Shown here in pieces: positions 9,458 to 18,294 of a stretch of DNA of 64,000 nucleotides. Position numbers and translations under genes: made by a program. The notes below the pieces were generated by a model. It was not told the DNA's origin, searched no databases, and saw only the letters and a list, made by a program, of their open reading frames with translations. This stretch comes from Acidobacteriota bacterium (GTDB taxonomy: Bacteria > Acidobacteriota > Thermoanaerobaculia > Multivoradales > Multivoraceae), in the NCBI GenBank assembly GCA_029263415.1, contig JAJCXN010000041.1, forward strand, positions 267,338 to 331,337. Reading direction: 5' to 3'. Each line of letters opens with the position of its first letter. Positions within the stretch are counted from its first letter, which is position 1.

Positions 9458-9662
9458 GAGGTTCCTCTTTCGATGTTGTGGCCGGCCGCGATGCATGGCT
9501 TGGGTGAATACGCAGTCTAAGCGCTGGCGCCTCGCAGTTGGGGTGCTGAGGTGCTGAGGGGCTGAGGCTCAAGGGCAGCAGGGATCCAACTAGAATGACG
9601 GCGGAGGCGCGAAGCAGTAGCAGCGCTCAATCGTTCACCCGCAATTCGTTTCTAGGCATGAG

Positions 9663-11510
9663 ATGACTCGCAATCCAACTTGTCTCTTCGTGATGGGGAG
9701 TCGACATCTATTCTTTGGACGTCTTCGTCGACGTGGGCTCGCGAAAGTTCTCCTCATGGTCGTCTCGGCATTCGCGATCGCCTGTGCCGGCCCGACGACG
9801 ACCGATTCTGCGGTCGATGATGGTGAGCTGTTTGTGCCCTTCGGAGAGCGACTCGATTACTTCGTTGAGTTGACTCCCGGGGAAACGCTGAGCATCACGA
9901 ACATTCGGCTTCGCGACGCTGAGGCTGGAACGCTCGATGTCACAGTGCTGCCAGATCTTGAGTTTGAGCGATCGCTGGGCAGGTTGCAGTTGCCACAGGA
10001 TGCGCGTCGTTGGCAGGCATCAGTGCCCGTCAGTGAACGCACGTTTTGTCGTGTATCGATTGCAGCTTCGAGCAACGGCACCAGCACCAGCACCAGTACA
10101 GAGGCGACAGCCGGGGTAGTGATCACAGTGCCTCAAATCGCAGGCCGAGACCTCGCCAATTATGATCTACGGCAAGCGCTTGCTCCTGACGACGAGGACG
10201 TGCAGGTTGCGCGACGCTCACCGCGTGCGCAGCAGCTGAATGAGCCCGCGCCGAACATCATCGTCTATGTGATCGACACCCTGCGCCAAGACGTCGTGGG
10301 CGCGTACGGTGACGAGGGCGACCTGACGCCCCACCTCGACGCACTGGCTCGAGACGGCTGGACATTCGAAGACGCGATCGCGCAGTCCTCGTGGACGCGA
10401 GCGTCAATTGCAAGTGTCTTTACCGGCCTTGAACCAGATCTTCATGGGGTCAACGATCGCCATGACGGTTTGGGAGGCGAGGCCGTAACGCTGGCAGAGC
10501 AGTTGAGTGCGGGCGGCTATCGAGCGACTGGAGTGGTCGCCAACCAAAACGTTGGCGAGCAGTTCGGCTTTGGCCAGGGTTTCGCTTCCTACACCGTGCC
10601 GCGGCGGACAGGCGGAGGGGGCGCCGGCCTCAATCGCCGGTTGTTGCGTTGGCTCGGACGGGTTAGCACCGATAAGCCTTTCTTTCTCTATGTTCACTCC
10701 ATCGGACCCCACGCACCGTACGAGCCACCGGATGAGTACCTAACCCGCTCGGGCTCCACCGAGGTAGACCGGGAGCTAGGAGAAATGGATGTACTCAGAG
10801 CATTTCGGGACAGAGAACGAGAAGCCACGACAGAGGAACGGCAAGACGTCGAGATGCTGTATCGGGCGGAGACAGCTCTTTACGATCAAAAGTTCGGTCG
10901 CTTCATCGCGCGCCTAAAGGAGTTGTCCTTGTATGACTCCGCGCTGATTGTGGTGGTGTCCGATCATGGTGAAGAGTTTTGGGAGCACGAGAATTGGGGC
11001 CATGGCCACACGCTGTTCTCCGAAGTCTTGAAGGTGCCATTGCTGATGAAGCCGCCGTTTTCCAAGGAGGCGAGTCGCTCAAAGGCACTAGTTCAGCACA
11101 CCGATCTCTTTGCCACTGTGCTCGATTTCGCCGGCCTTCAGGCCAAGCACGGTGTGTCCCTTCGTGAGATAGCTGAGAATTCGTCCTCTCGAACGGCAAA
11201 CGATCGCTTTGGCCGAACCGTGTTCTCCAATCTCGACCTGGATACGCGCAAGGCGCGAAGCGTCACCACGCGCGACTGGGAGTACATCGTTCCAGGTTCG
11301 TCGCATCTCGGGGCCGCTCCCATGCTCTTCGATCGCAATGCCGATCCGGATCAACTCGCGAATCTCGCAGCAGATCGACCCGTCATTGCCGGCTACTTCT
11401 CCATGCTCCTGGCAAAGAGAGCGGAAGTGACCGCGCCAGACTTGAGTGAGCCCACCGCGATCCCAGCGGAGCTTGAAGACCAGCTCAAGGCTCTCGGTTA
11501 CCTCAACTAG
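9663..11510 (+). CDS. sulfatase-fold lipoprotein with N-terminal extra domain and Thr nucleophile position
   Basis: 615 aa from the ATG at 9663. A basic region (20-28) precedes a hydrophobic stretch ending AIAC (Cys41, lipobox-like). Residues about 45-190 form an extra beta-rich domain of unknown function, with a Ser/Thr run near 135-145. The alkaline-phosphatase-superfamily domain begins at VIDTLRQD (Asp205). The signature region reads SWTRASIASVFTG; aligned on the terminal TG, the nucleophile position is Thr245. Downstream, SDHGEEFWEHENWGHGHT gives the second metal-site cluster. The end, QLKALGYLN, matches the tails of the other two sulfatase-fold genes in this window. As in those, Thr argues against formylglycine chemistry. 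It is a single gene, with PadR on the same strand 160 bases on. Confidence 0.83.
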   Translation: MTRNPTCLFVMGSRHLFFGRLRRRGLAKVLLMVVSAFAIACAGPTTTDSAVDDGELFVPFGERLDYFVELTPGETLSITNIRLRDAEAGTLDVTVLPDLEFERSLGRLQLPQDARRWQASVPVSERTFCRVSIAASSNGTSTSTSTEATAGVVITVPQIAGRDLANYDLRQALAPDDEDVQVARRSPRAQQLNEPAPNIIVYVIDTLRQDVVGAYGDEGDLTPHLDALARDGWTFEDAIAQSSWTRASIASVFTGLEPDLHGVNDRHDGLGGEAVTLAEQLSAGGYRATGVVANQNVGEQFGFGQGFASYTVPRRTGGGGAGLNRRLLRWLGRVSTDKPFFLYVHSIGPHAPYEPPDEYLTRSGSTEVDRELGEMDVLRAFRDREREATTEERQDVEMLYRAETALYDQKFGRFIARLKELSLYDSALIVVVSDHGEEFWEHENWGHGHTLFSEVLKVPLLMKPPFSKEASRSKALVQHTDLFATVLDFAGLQAKHGVSLREIAENSSSRTANDRFGRTVFSNLDLDTRKARSVTTRDWEYIVPGSSHLGAAPMLFDRNADPDQLANLAADRPVIAGYFSMLLAKRAEVTAPDLSEPTAIPAELEDQLKALGYLN

Positions 11511-11616
11511 CGGATTGGCTAGGGGCGCACAACTCGAGTGCGACTCGCTGGGCGCCTGGTTTGTCTTCGGCGATTTGATCTGGCGATGCCGTGGTGGAAC
11601 TAGAAACGCTGAAACC

Positions 11617-11646
11617 TTGGCTGGTTAAGTCCGTACTCGATATATC
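11617..11646 (+). promoter_or_regulatory. putative sigma-70-type promoter of padR
   Basis: A TTGGCT at 11617-11622 is followed by TATATC at 11641-11646 with an 18-bp spacer. The -10 element lies inside the left arm of the palindromic operator, so a bound repressor would block polymerase. It is an inference from the consensus match only. Confidence 0.45.
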
Positions 11647-11660
11647 GTCCACCGATATAT
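11640..11660 (+). promoter_or_regulatory. palindromic operator, probable PadR binding site
   Basis: Perfect 8-bp arms ATATATCG and CGATATAT are separated by TCCAC. The site lies immediately upstream of padR and overlaps its predicted -10 element. AT-rich palindromes in this position are the usual autoregulatory sites of PadR proteins, so it should control both padR and the coupled permease gene. Confidence 0.72.
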
Positions 11661-11672
11661 ATGAGATCACCG

Positions 11673-12053
11673 ATGTCACAGATCCCTAAGAGCAGCGTCA
11701 ACGAGTTTCTTCCCTTGCGCCCATCCGTGCTGTGCTTGCTCGGAGCCCTCGCCCAAGGGCATCAGCACGGCTACGCGATCATGAAAGCGGTCGAGGAAAC
11801 CTCGCGGGGCTCGGTGCGCATAGGGCCTGGGACCCTGTACGGCGCGCTTCAGCGACTCACTCGTTCAGGCCTGGTCGAGGAATTGGACGAGCGCCCGCAG
11901 ACCGGCGACGATCCAAGACGTCGTTACTACTGCCTGACGGATTTTGGTCAGGCCGTCCTGTCTGCAGAGGCGGCGCGACTGCGCGTTCTGCTTGGCGATC
12001 CTCGATTGTCGGCCGAGGATCTCATCCCGGCCCGTACGGAGTCGGCGTCGTGA
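11673..12053 (+). CDS. PadR family transcriptional regulator
   Basis: 126 aa. A winged-helix domain fills most of the protein: FLPLRPSVLCLLGALAQG begins helix 1, HGYAIMKAVEE is the classic PadR helix, then GPGTLYGALQRL (recognition helix) and RRRYYCLTDFG (wing). There is no large C-terminal effector domain, so it is a small PadR of the s-PadR type. The ATG at 11661 is in frame but abuts the operator, and a transcript from the predicted promoter would start at about 11653; I therefore prefer the ATG at 11673. Its stop overlaps the GTG of the permease gene (GTGA), which implies translational coupling. It most likely represses this two-gene operon in response to a ligand that cannot be read from the sequence. 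Confidence 0.9.
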   Translation: MSQIPKSSVNEFLPLRPSVLCLLGALAQGHQHGYAIMKAVEETSRGSVRIGPGTLYGALQRLTRSGLVEELDERPQTGDDPRRRYYCLTDFGQAVLSAEAARLRVLLGDPRLSAEDLIPARTESAS

Positions 12054-14782
12054 CCGGTCTCGCTTGGTATCGGGTGCTGCTCTACTTGCTGCCTGCCCAG
12101 TTTCGTCGGCAGTTTGGTGACGACATGGTGCGTTTGCAACAGCAACGATTCTTCGAGTGCGGAACCGTGCGCGACCGAATGGGGACGGTTCTGCTGGCGC
12201 TCGGTGATCTGGGCCTAACGCTCTGGCGAGAATGGAGCGCGCAGCTCTTCGGTCGCCCGGATGAAACCCTTCTTCGTGCATCAAAGTTTCGTACATCAAA
12301 GTTCGGCGTCGGCCGCGGTGCAGTGGGCGTCGTTGAAAAGCGGCGTGGTTCTTGGGAAAACTCCGTTGTCGACCGCGCTTCGGTGGTACTCAGACACACC
12401 CTTCGCCGACTCAGAAGACAGTGGGGCACGTCAATTGTCATTGTGGCGACGCTGGGACTAGGAGTTGGCGCGACGGTTGCCATCTATAGCTACGTCCATG
12501 CTGCTCTCGTCCGTCCTCTTCCGTTCGACCATGCTGAGAAGCTGGTGCGAGTGTGGCCTGGTATGACCTTTAGCAAGCAACTGCTCGATCGGTTTCGAAC
12601 GGAAGTCGACTCATACGAGGCGATAGCCGCCTACACCGGCTGGCAAATGTCCATGACCGGCACTGAGCGATCGGAGGAAGTTCAGGCGGTCGCTGCCAGC
12701 CCGGGCTTCTTTACGGTACTCGAGGTCATTCCGACCCTTGGCAGAACCCTCCGAGATAGCGACTCGCTTCCTGGCGCAGAGGCGGTTGTTGTCTTGAGCG
12801 ATGGACTGTGGAGAAGCCGCTTTGGTTCGGATCCCAGGATAGTCGGGCAGCTGATCGACTTTGGAGCTCTCGACGGCGAAGCAAAAGACCGAGACCGTCG
12901 CATGGTCGTGGGTGTGCTGCCAGCTCGACATGAGCCGATTGTGCCCACAGCCAAACTTTGGATTCCGCTGCCCATCGATGTTGCCGATGAGGATGACTAC
13001 ACCGGATCGTGGTACCTAAATGCGATCGGTCGCCTCAGTGCAGATTCGGACGCGGAGACTGCGAGCGCGGAGATTTCCGTTGTAGCGCAACGCTTCAAAG
13101 GAGGTGACTACCCAAACATCAGCGATGACGCAATGGGGTCAGCACGTGTCGTGTCGCTGCGCCACTGGCTCGTCGTCGATGTGCAAGGTCCGTTGTTGCT
13201 CCTGCTAGGTGCGGTAGCACTGGTGTTGCTTATCGCCTGTACCAACGTTGCCAGTTTACTGATCGCTCGAACGGCGGCGCGCGAGGGCGAACTCAGGCTT
13301 CGCGCCGCCCTCGGTGCGAAGCGTGGACGACTCCTCATCGAGCTGTTGACGGAAAGCGCTGTGCTCGCCTTGTTTGGCGGTGGGGTGGGACTAGCTGTGG
13401 CGCTAGGGCTCGAGCGTTTGGCCCTAGGGCACTTGCCGCAAGGCATCCCGCGGCTGAGCCAGGCTGGCCTTCATATGCCGGTTCTGCTGTTTTCGTTGGG
13501 TTTGACTATGCTGGTTGCGTTGGTTTCGGGACTGCCGGCCGCACTGCGTGCCATTGGTGGGAGGAGCTCCATGGTCGTTTCGTTGCGTGCCGGATCGCAG
13601 CGTCTTGATGAGCGCATGCAGCTCGGCATGGTGGTTGTGGAGGTGGCCCTTTCGGTAATGCTGCTGGTCGGGGCCGGCCTGGTCCTCAAGAGTTTCGATC
13701 GTCTGACTAGCGTCGAGCCGGGCTTTGATGGCGACGGTGTTAGCGCGTTGCGGATCGTGCCACCGGCGGCCAAGTACGAAGACGATGATCGTTGGCGGGC
13801 GCTGAACGCAGAACTCGTCGAACGCTTTGGAGCGATTGGCGGAGTCGAGCAGGTTGGCGGCATTCACCTGCTACCGCTGAGTCTGAACAACTGGAACTTC
13901 CCCTACCAGGCCGAAGGGCTGGCCTTGCAAGCTGATCAAGAAACGCCGAGAGCCAATTATCGGGTCGTAACCGGCGATTACTTCCAGGCTTTAGGCGTGC
14001 CGTTGATCGCCGGTCGCCTGTTGGCTGCCACAGATCGATCGGACACGGAGAATGTGGTTGTCGTCAACCAAGCACTAGCTGATGACCTGTGGGGCGCCAC
14101 AGGGTCGGTTGACCGGACCTTGAGGTTGTTCATGAGTCAACCTCACCGGATCGTTGGCGTGGTTGGCAACGTGCGCCAGCACCGACTCGACCTGGAGATT
14201 CAGCCGGAGATGTACTACCCGGTTGATCAGAAGTGGGGGCCTGGGACGATGACCTATGTTGTTCGTTCTTCAGTGCCAACTTCAGCTTTGTTCGGCGACC
14301 TACGTTCTGCGGTTAAGGCGGTCGATCCGGCCATCGCGATCGGTGATTTGATGACGATGGATGAGGCTGTGGGGCGCTCAGTGCAAGAGAAGCGTTCGAT
14401 GAGCCTGCTAGTGCTGGCCTTCGGCACACTCGCTGTGTTGTTGAGCTTGGTCGGGGTCTACGGAGTGATGACCTACCTTGCCGGCAAGCGGACCCGGGAG
14501 GTCGGGATTCGAATGGCGCTGGGTGCCCGTCGAAGCCGAGTCCTAGGAGACGGCCTAAGGTGGGCTGGTGGTTGGATTGGACTAGGCCTCTTGATTGGTG
14601 GTTTTGGGTCGCTTGCTGTTGGTCGACTGGTCGGTGGATTCCTGTTCGAAGTCAGTGCGTACGATGCTTCCGTGTTGGCTTCGGTCGTCTCAGGCGTTGC
14701 GATCAGTGCTGGGTTGGCAACGCTGATCCCACTACGACGTTCGTCAAAGTGCGATCCGGCGACGGTGCTGCGGGCCGAATAG
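12050..14782 (+). CDS. ADOP-type ABC transporter permease (MacB/FtsX family)
   Basis: 910 aa from the GTG at 12050, which overlaps the padR stop. Residues 1-75 are the prefix domain found in acidobacterial duplicated orphan permeases (YRVLLYLLPAQFRRQFGDDM). TM1 is near 127-150, followed by RPLPF and a periplasmic MacB-like domain. A first FtsX core of three helices spans about 382-500 (LIACTNVASLLIAR, then RLRAALGA), a second periplasmic domain follows, and a second FtsX core spans about 783-895 (LVGVYGVMTYLA, then REVGIRMALGA). The duplicated core is diagnostic. No ATPase gene is adjacent, as expected for orphan permeases. The role is probably mechanotransmission or export across the envelope; the substrate is unknown. 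Confidence 0.92.
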   Translation: MTGLAWYRVLLYLLPAQFRRQFGDDMVRLQQQRFFECGTVRDRMGTVLLALGDLGLTLWREWSAQLFGRPDETLLRASKFRTSKFGVGRGAVGVVEKRRGSWENSVVDRASVVLRHTLRRLRRQWGTSIVIVATLGLGVGATVAIYSYVHAALVRPLPFDHAEKLVRVWPGMTFSKQLLDRFRTEVDSYEAIAAYTGWQMSMTGTERSEEVQAVAASPGFFTVLEVIPTLGRTLRDSDSLPGAEAVVVLSDGLWRSRFGSDPRIVGQLIDFGALDGEAKDRDRRMVVGVLPARHEPIVPTAKLWIPLPIDVADEDDYTGSWYLNAIGRLSADSDAETASAEISVVAQRFKGGDYPNISDDAMGSARVVSLRHWLVVDVQGPLLLLLGAVALVLLIACTNVASLLIARTAAREGELRLRAALGAKRGRLLIELLTESAVLALFGGGVGLAVALGLERLALGHLPQGIPRLSQAGLHMPVLLFSLGLTMLVALVSGLPAALRAIGGRSSMVVSLRAGSQRLDERMQLGMVVVEVALSVMLLVGAGLVLKSFDRLTSVEPGFDGDGVSALRIVPPAAKYEDDDRWRALNAELVERFGAIGGVEQVGGIHLLPLSLNNWNFPYQAEGLALQADQETPRANYRVVTGDYFQALGVPLIAGRLLAATDRSDTENVVVVNQALADDLWGATGSVDRTLRLFMSQPHRIVGVVGNVRQHRLDLEIQPEMYYPVDQKWGPGTMTYVVRSSVPTSALFGDLRSAVKAVDPAIAIGDLMTMDEAVGRSVQEKRSMSLLVLAFGTLAVLLSLVGVYGVMTYLAGKRTREVGIRMALGARRSRVLGDGLRWAGGWIGLGLLIGGFGSLAVGRLVGGFLFEVSAYDASVLASVVSGVAISAGLATLIPLRRSSKCDPATVLRAE

Positions 14783-15041
14783 GCCCAAGGGATCCGCTTG
14801 GAGCGTGGGCGCTGACCGAAGGGCTCCCCTGGGTTGCCAGACGGTCGGCTAAGGAATCTTGGTCGCCTGAGGCCTGCGGCGCAGTGGGCCGAGCGATCAA
14901 CGATCCTGCGCGGCCTAGCGGACGGCCGCCTCAGTGGTCTCTCAATGCCGTTCATGGTGGTCCGCGTTCGAGCCGCGATGGTCGTGGTAGCTTGCGCAAT
15001 CCCAAGAGCCCTACAAGCGATTTAGATTGGAGCGACCAGCG

Positions 15042-16370
15042 ATGTTGAAGGCGATCAGTAACTTCTTTGTGCGGTTGGCTGAACGATGGATGCCAGACCC
15101 GCTGGTCATCGCCATTGTGCTAACCATGGTCTGTGCTGGAGCCGCGGTGGCGTTCACTCCGTTCGGGGTGACCGAGACCATCGATGCGTGGGGTGTGGGC
15201 TATTGGAGCCTGCTCACCTTCACTTGCCAGATGATCTTGATCCTCGCTCTGGGCCATGTGGTTGCGCACACACGTCCGGTCAATCGTGCGTTGGTTTGGC
15301 TGGCAAGCCAGGTTCGCTCAGCGCGGTCTGCCTACATCGGCCTCACGGTGCTCGCGGGCGTGTGTGCTCTTATCTCTTGGGGCATCGGCCTGATCGTGCC
15401 CGCGGTCTTGTCACGGATCGTTGCCAAGAACTGCCGCGAGCGAGGCATCAAGATCCACTTCCCGTTGCTCGTGGCCTGTGGTTACTCGGGCGCTGCGGTG
15501 GGGATGCAGGGGCTGTCGGCTTCAATTCCGCTGATTCTCAATACGCCGGACCACTTCCTAGCGGACAAGGTCGGCTTGATTGGCTTGGAGCACACCATCT
15601 TCTCTCCATGGAGCATGGGGATCGTTGTTGCGATCTTGATTCTGCTCCCGCTCGCGTTCTCGATGGCGGCGCCTGACGACAAGGACGTTGTGGAGATGCC
15701 GGTCGAGGCAGAGGTTATTGCGACGGAGGTCCCGATCGCACGAACCCAGATGACCCCGTCGCAAAGGGTGGAGAACTCTCGGTGGTTACCGCTGATTCTG
15801 GGGCTCTTCGGGGGCTTTTATGCAGTCCGATATTTTGTTGTGGGTGGCTCACTCAACCTCAATTCGCTCAACATGAGTTTCGTGGTGCTCGGGCTGTTGT
15901 TTGCCGATTCCACCAAGCACTATGTCGCCTTGCTCTCCAATGCGGCCAAAGTCGCCGGACCGTTTCTCATTCAGTACCCGCTCTACGCGGGGTTGATGGG
16001 CATGATGCAGGCGTCGGGTCTGGGCGAGCTCTTTGTCAGCGGATTCGTTGCGATTTCGAGTGCCGAGACCTTGCCGCTTTACACGTTCTTCTCGGCCGCT
16101 CTGTTGAACGTTTTCATCCCGTCGGCCGGGGGCCAGTGGGCGGTGCAAGGACCGATCATGACTGAGGCAGCTCTTCAGCTCGGAGCTGACGTGCCCCGTA
16201 TTGCAATGGCGGTCACCGTGGGTGAGGTTTGGACCAACGCGATTCAGCCGCTCTATGCCGTTCCGGTGCTGGCGATTGCAGGCCTACACATCCGCGACAT
16301 CATGGGGTATTCGGTGATTGCCTTGATCGTGAACGGGCTGATCTACCTGACCGCGCTCACGCTCTTTTAG
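15042..16370 (+). CDS. short-chain fatty acid transporter, AtoE-like
   Basis: 442 aa. The ATG at 15042 has GGAG 9 bases upstream; an in-frame TTG at 15027 has no such site. The whole protein is membrane-embedded, with about 11-12 helices. The opening FFVRLAERWMPDPLVIAIVLT and the conserved blocks WGVGYWSLLTFTCQMILILALGH and FIPSAGGQWAVQGPI are those of the AtoE/TIGR00366 family, which takes up short-chain fatty acids such as butyrate or acetoacetate. The central loop (about 215-240) is acidic. No acetoacetate-catabolism gene is adjacent, so the substrate remains a family-level inference. It is convergent with the YfcC-like gene. Confidence 0.88.
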   Translation: MLKAISNFFVRLAERWMPDPLVIAIVLTMVCAGAAVAFTPFGVTETIDAWGVGYWSLLTFTCQMILILALGHVVAHTRPVNRALVWLASQVRSARSAYIGLTVLAGVCALISWGIGLIVPAVLSRIVAKNCRERGIKIHFPLLVACGYSGAAVGMQGLSASIPLILNTPDHFLADKVGLIGLEHTIFSPWSMGIVVAILILLPLAFSMAAPDDKDVVEMPVEAEVIATEVPIARTQMTPSQRVENSRWLPLILGLFGGFYAVRYFVVGGSLNLNSLNMSFVVLGLLFADSTKHYVALLSNAAKVAGPFLIQYPLYAGLMGMMQASGLGELFVSGFVAISSAETLPLYTFFSAALLNVFIPSAGGQWAVQGPIMTEAALQLGADVPRIAMAVTVGEVWTNAIQPLYAVPVLAIAGLHIRDIMGYSVIALIVNGLIYLTALTLF

Positions 16371-16446
16371 GTGTCGCGCTCTTACAACGACGGGTCGACA
16401 GGGCTACGTGTCGGGGCGCCGCACTTTTGAATGCGAGTTCTGAGCG

Positions 16447-17853
16447 CTAACCGCCGACGTTGAAGCCCCAACTGTCTCCGTATCGCACGGCGAGCAACAG
16501 CACAACGATCGCCAAGGCGAACAGCTTCACCATGAGCGGCATGATGAACCTGACCCAGCGGGTGTACGGGATCCTGCCCAAAGCCAGAGTGCCCATGACC
16601 AGAGCTGAGGTTGGCACCACCATGTTGGTGAAGCCGTCGCCGAACTGGTAGGCGAGCACTGCGACCTGCTGGGGTACCCCGGTGAGGGTCGCGAGCGGCG
16701 ACATGATTGGCATGGTGACGTAGGCCTGGCCTGAGCCAGACGGGATGAAGAAGTTGCACACCGTTTGCACAGCCAACATGCCCACGGCAGAGACGTAGGC
16801 TCCGCTGCCTTCGAGCGTGTTGGCGATCGAGTGCACGATCGTGTCGATGATCTGGCCACTGCTCAAGACCACCTCGATGGTGCGTGCAAAGCCGATCAAG
16901 AGCGCAGCCGAGGTCATCTCAGCGGCGCCAGTGATGAATGTCTTCGATGCGCTGTTGGGCGACATCCGGGAGATGACGGCCGCGAACAGGCCGATCGCTA
17001 GGAAGACAGCATTGAGCTCGGTGATGTACCAACCCCAGGTCTTCGCTCCGTAGACAAAGCCAATCACGCCAATCGCGAAGATGACCAAAATCAGAACGCG
17101 CTGCCAGGTCATCTTGACGTCGGTGGGCGCCTCGAACCCTTCGCTGTAGTCGATGTCTGCGACCAGGCTCTTAGACGGATCCTTCTGGATCTTGCGTGCA
17201 TAAGCGTAGACGTGTTGGAAGCCAACCGCTAAGAAGACGAAGAACAGCACCCAGCGAGTGGCGAGTCCGGAGGTGATCGGAACGCCGGCGATGTCTTGCG
17301 CGATCACCAGACCGAATGGGTTAGTGCCGGCGCAGGCCCAGCCGATGCCGTAGGGCACCCAGATCATGCCCATGGCAACGATGGCGTCTAACTTCATTGC
17401 CAGTGACATGGTCACCAAGATGGGGATTAACGGAACGTACTCCTCGCCCATGCCAATGGTGAAGGCCCCAAGACCGAAGAGGATCAGGGTGCCAGCGATG
17501 AGAATCCATGGGGCTTTCCCGAGCCGGGCCACAGCGCCGTGCAGTACCGCGTCGATCGCCCCGCTTGCGCGCAGCAAAGCGATCACGCCACCGACCAAGA
17601 ACACCAAGAAGATGATGTCCTGCGCCGCTTCCAAACCAGCTGGTAGTGAGGTCAGAACCGCCCACGGTTGCAGCGTGACCCGCTCATCTTCACCGACCAG
17701 GTGATAGGAGCCATTCTCCACCATCGTGCGGCTCGAGTCTGGCACCGGCACCCGGTTGTACTCACCGTGGGGCAGTACATAGGTCAGTAGTTGCGCGAGG
17801 ATGATGATCGAGAAGATCAGCACCAACGAGTCAGGAAAGCGAGATTCCTTCAT
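16447..17853 (-). CDS. YfcC family ion/amino-acid-type transporter
   Basis: 468 aa. The ATG at 17853 has GGAG about 9 bases upstream and begins MKESRFPDSLVLIF, the usual start of the family; the frame is open to 17964 but without support. It has about 12 TM helices. Typical blocks are ILAQLLTYVLPHGEYNRV, GMGEEYVPLIPI, IWVPYGIGWACAGTNPF and FIPSGSGQAYVTMPIM. YfcC/DcuC/AbgT relatives carry carboxylates, arginine/ornithine or short peptides by secondary transport. It is convergent with the AtoE-like gene after 76 bases, in which I see no clear terminator. The two carriers belong to the same large superfamily and share an S(A/G)GQ-containing hairpin region. Confidence 0.88.
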   Translation of the reverse strand: MKESRFPDSLVLIFSIIILAQLLTYVLPHGEYNRVPVPDSSRTMVENGSYHLVGEDERVTLQPWAVLTSLPAGLEAAQDIIFLVFLVGGVIALLRASGAIDAVLHGAVARLGKAPWILIAGTLILFGLGAFTIGMGEEYVPLIPILVTMSLAMKLDAIVAMGMIWVPYGIGWACAGTNPFGLVIAQDIAGVPITSGLATRWVLFFVFLAVGFQHVYAYARKIQKDPSKSLVADIDYSEGFEAPTDVKMTWQRVLILVIFAIGVIGFVYGAKTWGWYITELNAVFLAIGLFAAVISRMSPNSASKTFITGAAEMTSAALLIGFARTIEVVLSSGQIIDTIVHSIANTLEGSGAYVSAVGMLAVQTVCNFFIPSGSGQAYVTMPIMSPLATLTGVPQQVAVLAYQFGDGFTNMVVPTSALVMGTLALGRIPYTRWVRFIMPLMVKLFALAIVVLLLAVRYGDSWGFNVGG

Positions 17854-18256
17854 GGGGGCTCCTAGTTGTAGCCCCATCTTATAGGGGCAGTTCGAAGGAG
17901 CAGGTGCCCGAAGTCGCGCGCTAACTGGATGTAGAAACAACCCATGCGACATCCCAACCGGCAACGTCCCCGATTTCGCTTGTTGTCATCGTTGCTCAAG
18001 CCGCGCTCACAGACCCCTGTATTGCGGCGCTACCCGATGAAGCAAAATACGCCGCACAGCCGAACTGCGCCATCGCTCCCTCTCCGTTCCCCCTCTACTC
18101 AAGCGGCGCAGACCGCTGTGTTGCTGCGCTACCAGGTGCGGACCTCACAACCAACCCCCTCGCTCCCTCTCCCTCTCCGTCTCCGGTCTCCGTCTTCCCT
18201 CTCCCGCACATTCTCCTTGCGACGCGCCGAAGGCGCTTGGAGCAAGCAGCAAGATA
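17854..18256. other. 403-base gap with repeats and a pyrimidine-rich tract
   Basis: It lies between the 5' end of the YfcC-like gene and the terminator hairpin of the DMT-like gene. It holds the imperfect direct repeat listed separately, a tract rich in CCCTCTCC near 18152-18205, and a GCGCC-GAA-GGCGC hairpin at 18224-18236. I see no credible ORF. The promoter of the YfcC-like gene should lie in its first part (17860-17960). Confidence 0.5.
17995..18185. repeat. two-copy imperfect direct repeat, about 90-100 bp each
   Basis: Copy A runs from 17995 to about 18097 and copy B from 18098 to about 18185. Both begin CTCAAGC(C/G)GCGC, continue with CAGACC-CTGT(A/G)TTGC(G/T)GCGCTACC, and end in (A/C)TCGCTCCCTCTCC. 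The middle differs and copy B is shorter. The copies abut exactly. It is noncoding; this may be one end of a dispersed repeat family. Confidence 0.7.
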
Positions 18257-18294
18257 GGCCAAGGCCTCGTGATACCCATCACGAGGCTTTGGCC
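18257..18294 (-). terminator. 17-bp-stem hairpin over the stop codon of the DMT-like gene
   Basis: Arms 18257-18273 and 18278-18294 pair over 17 bp with one mismatch around a 4-base loop. The hairpin contains the last codons and the TGA of the minus-strand gene. The transcript downstream reads TATCTTGCTGC, so the U-tract is poor. It may act as a terminator or as an mRNA 3'-end stabiliser. Confidence 0.6.

Noticed and set aside
11732-12049. Extension of the permease frame back to 11732
   Set aside because: It runs entirely over padR in another frame. The family's prefix domain begins right at the GTG at 12050, which overlaps the padR stop.
18152-18205. Pyrimidine-rich tract as a CRISPR or triplex array
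   Set aside because: The units are too short and irregular, with no spacers and no cas genes anywhere in the window.
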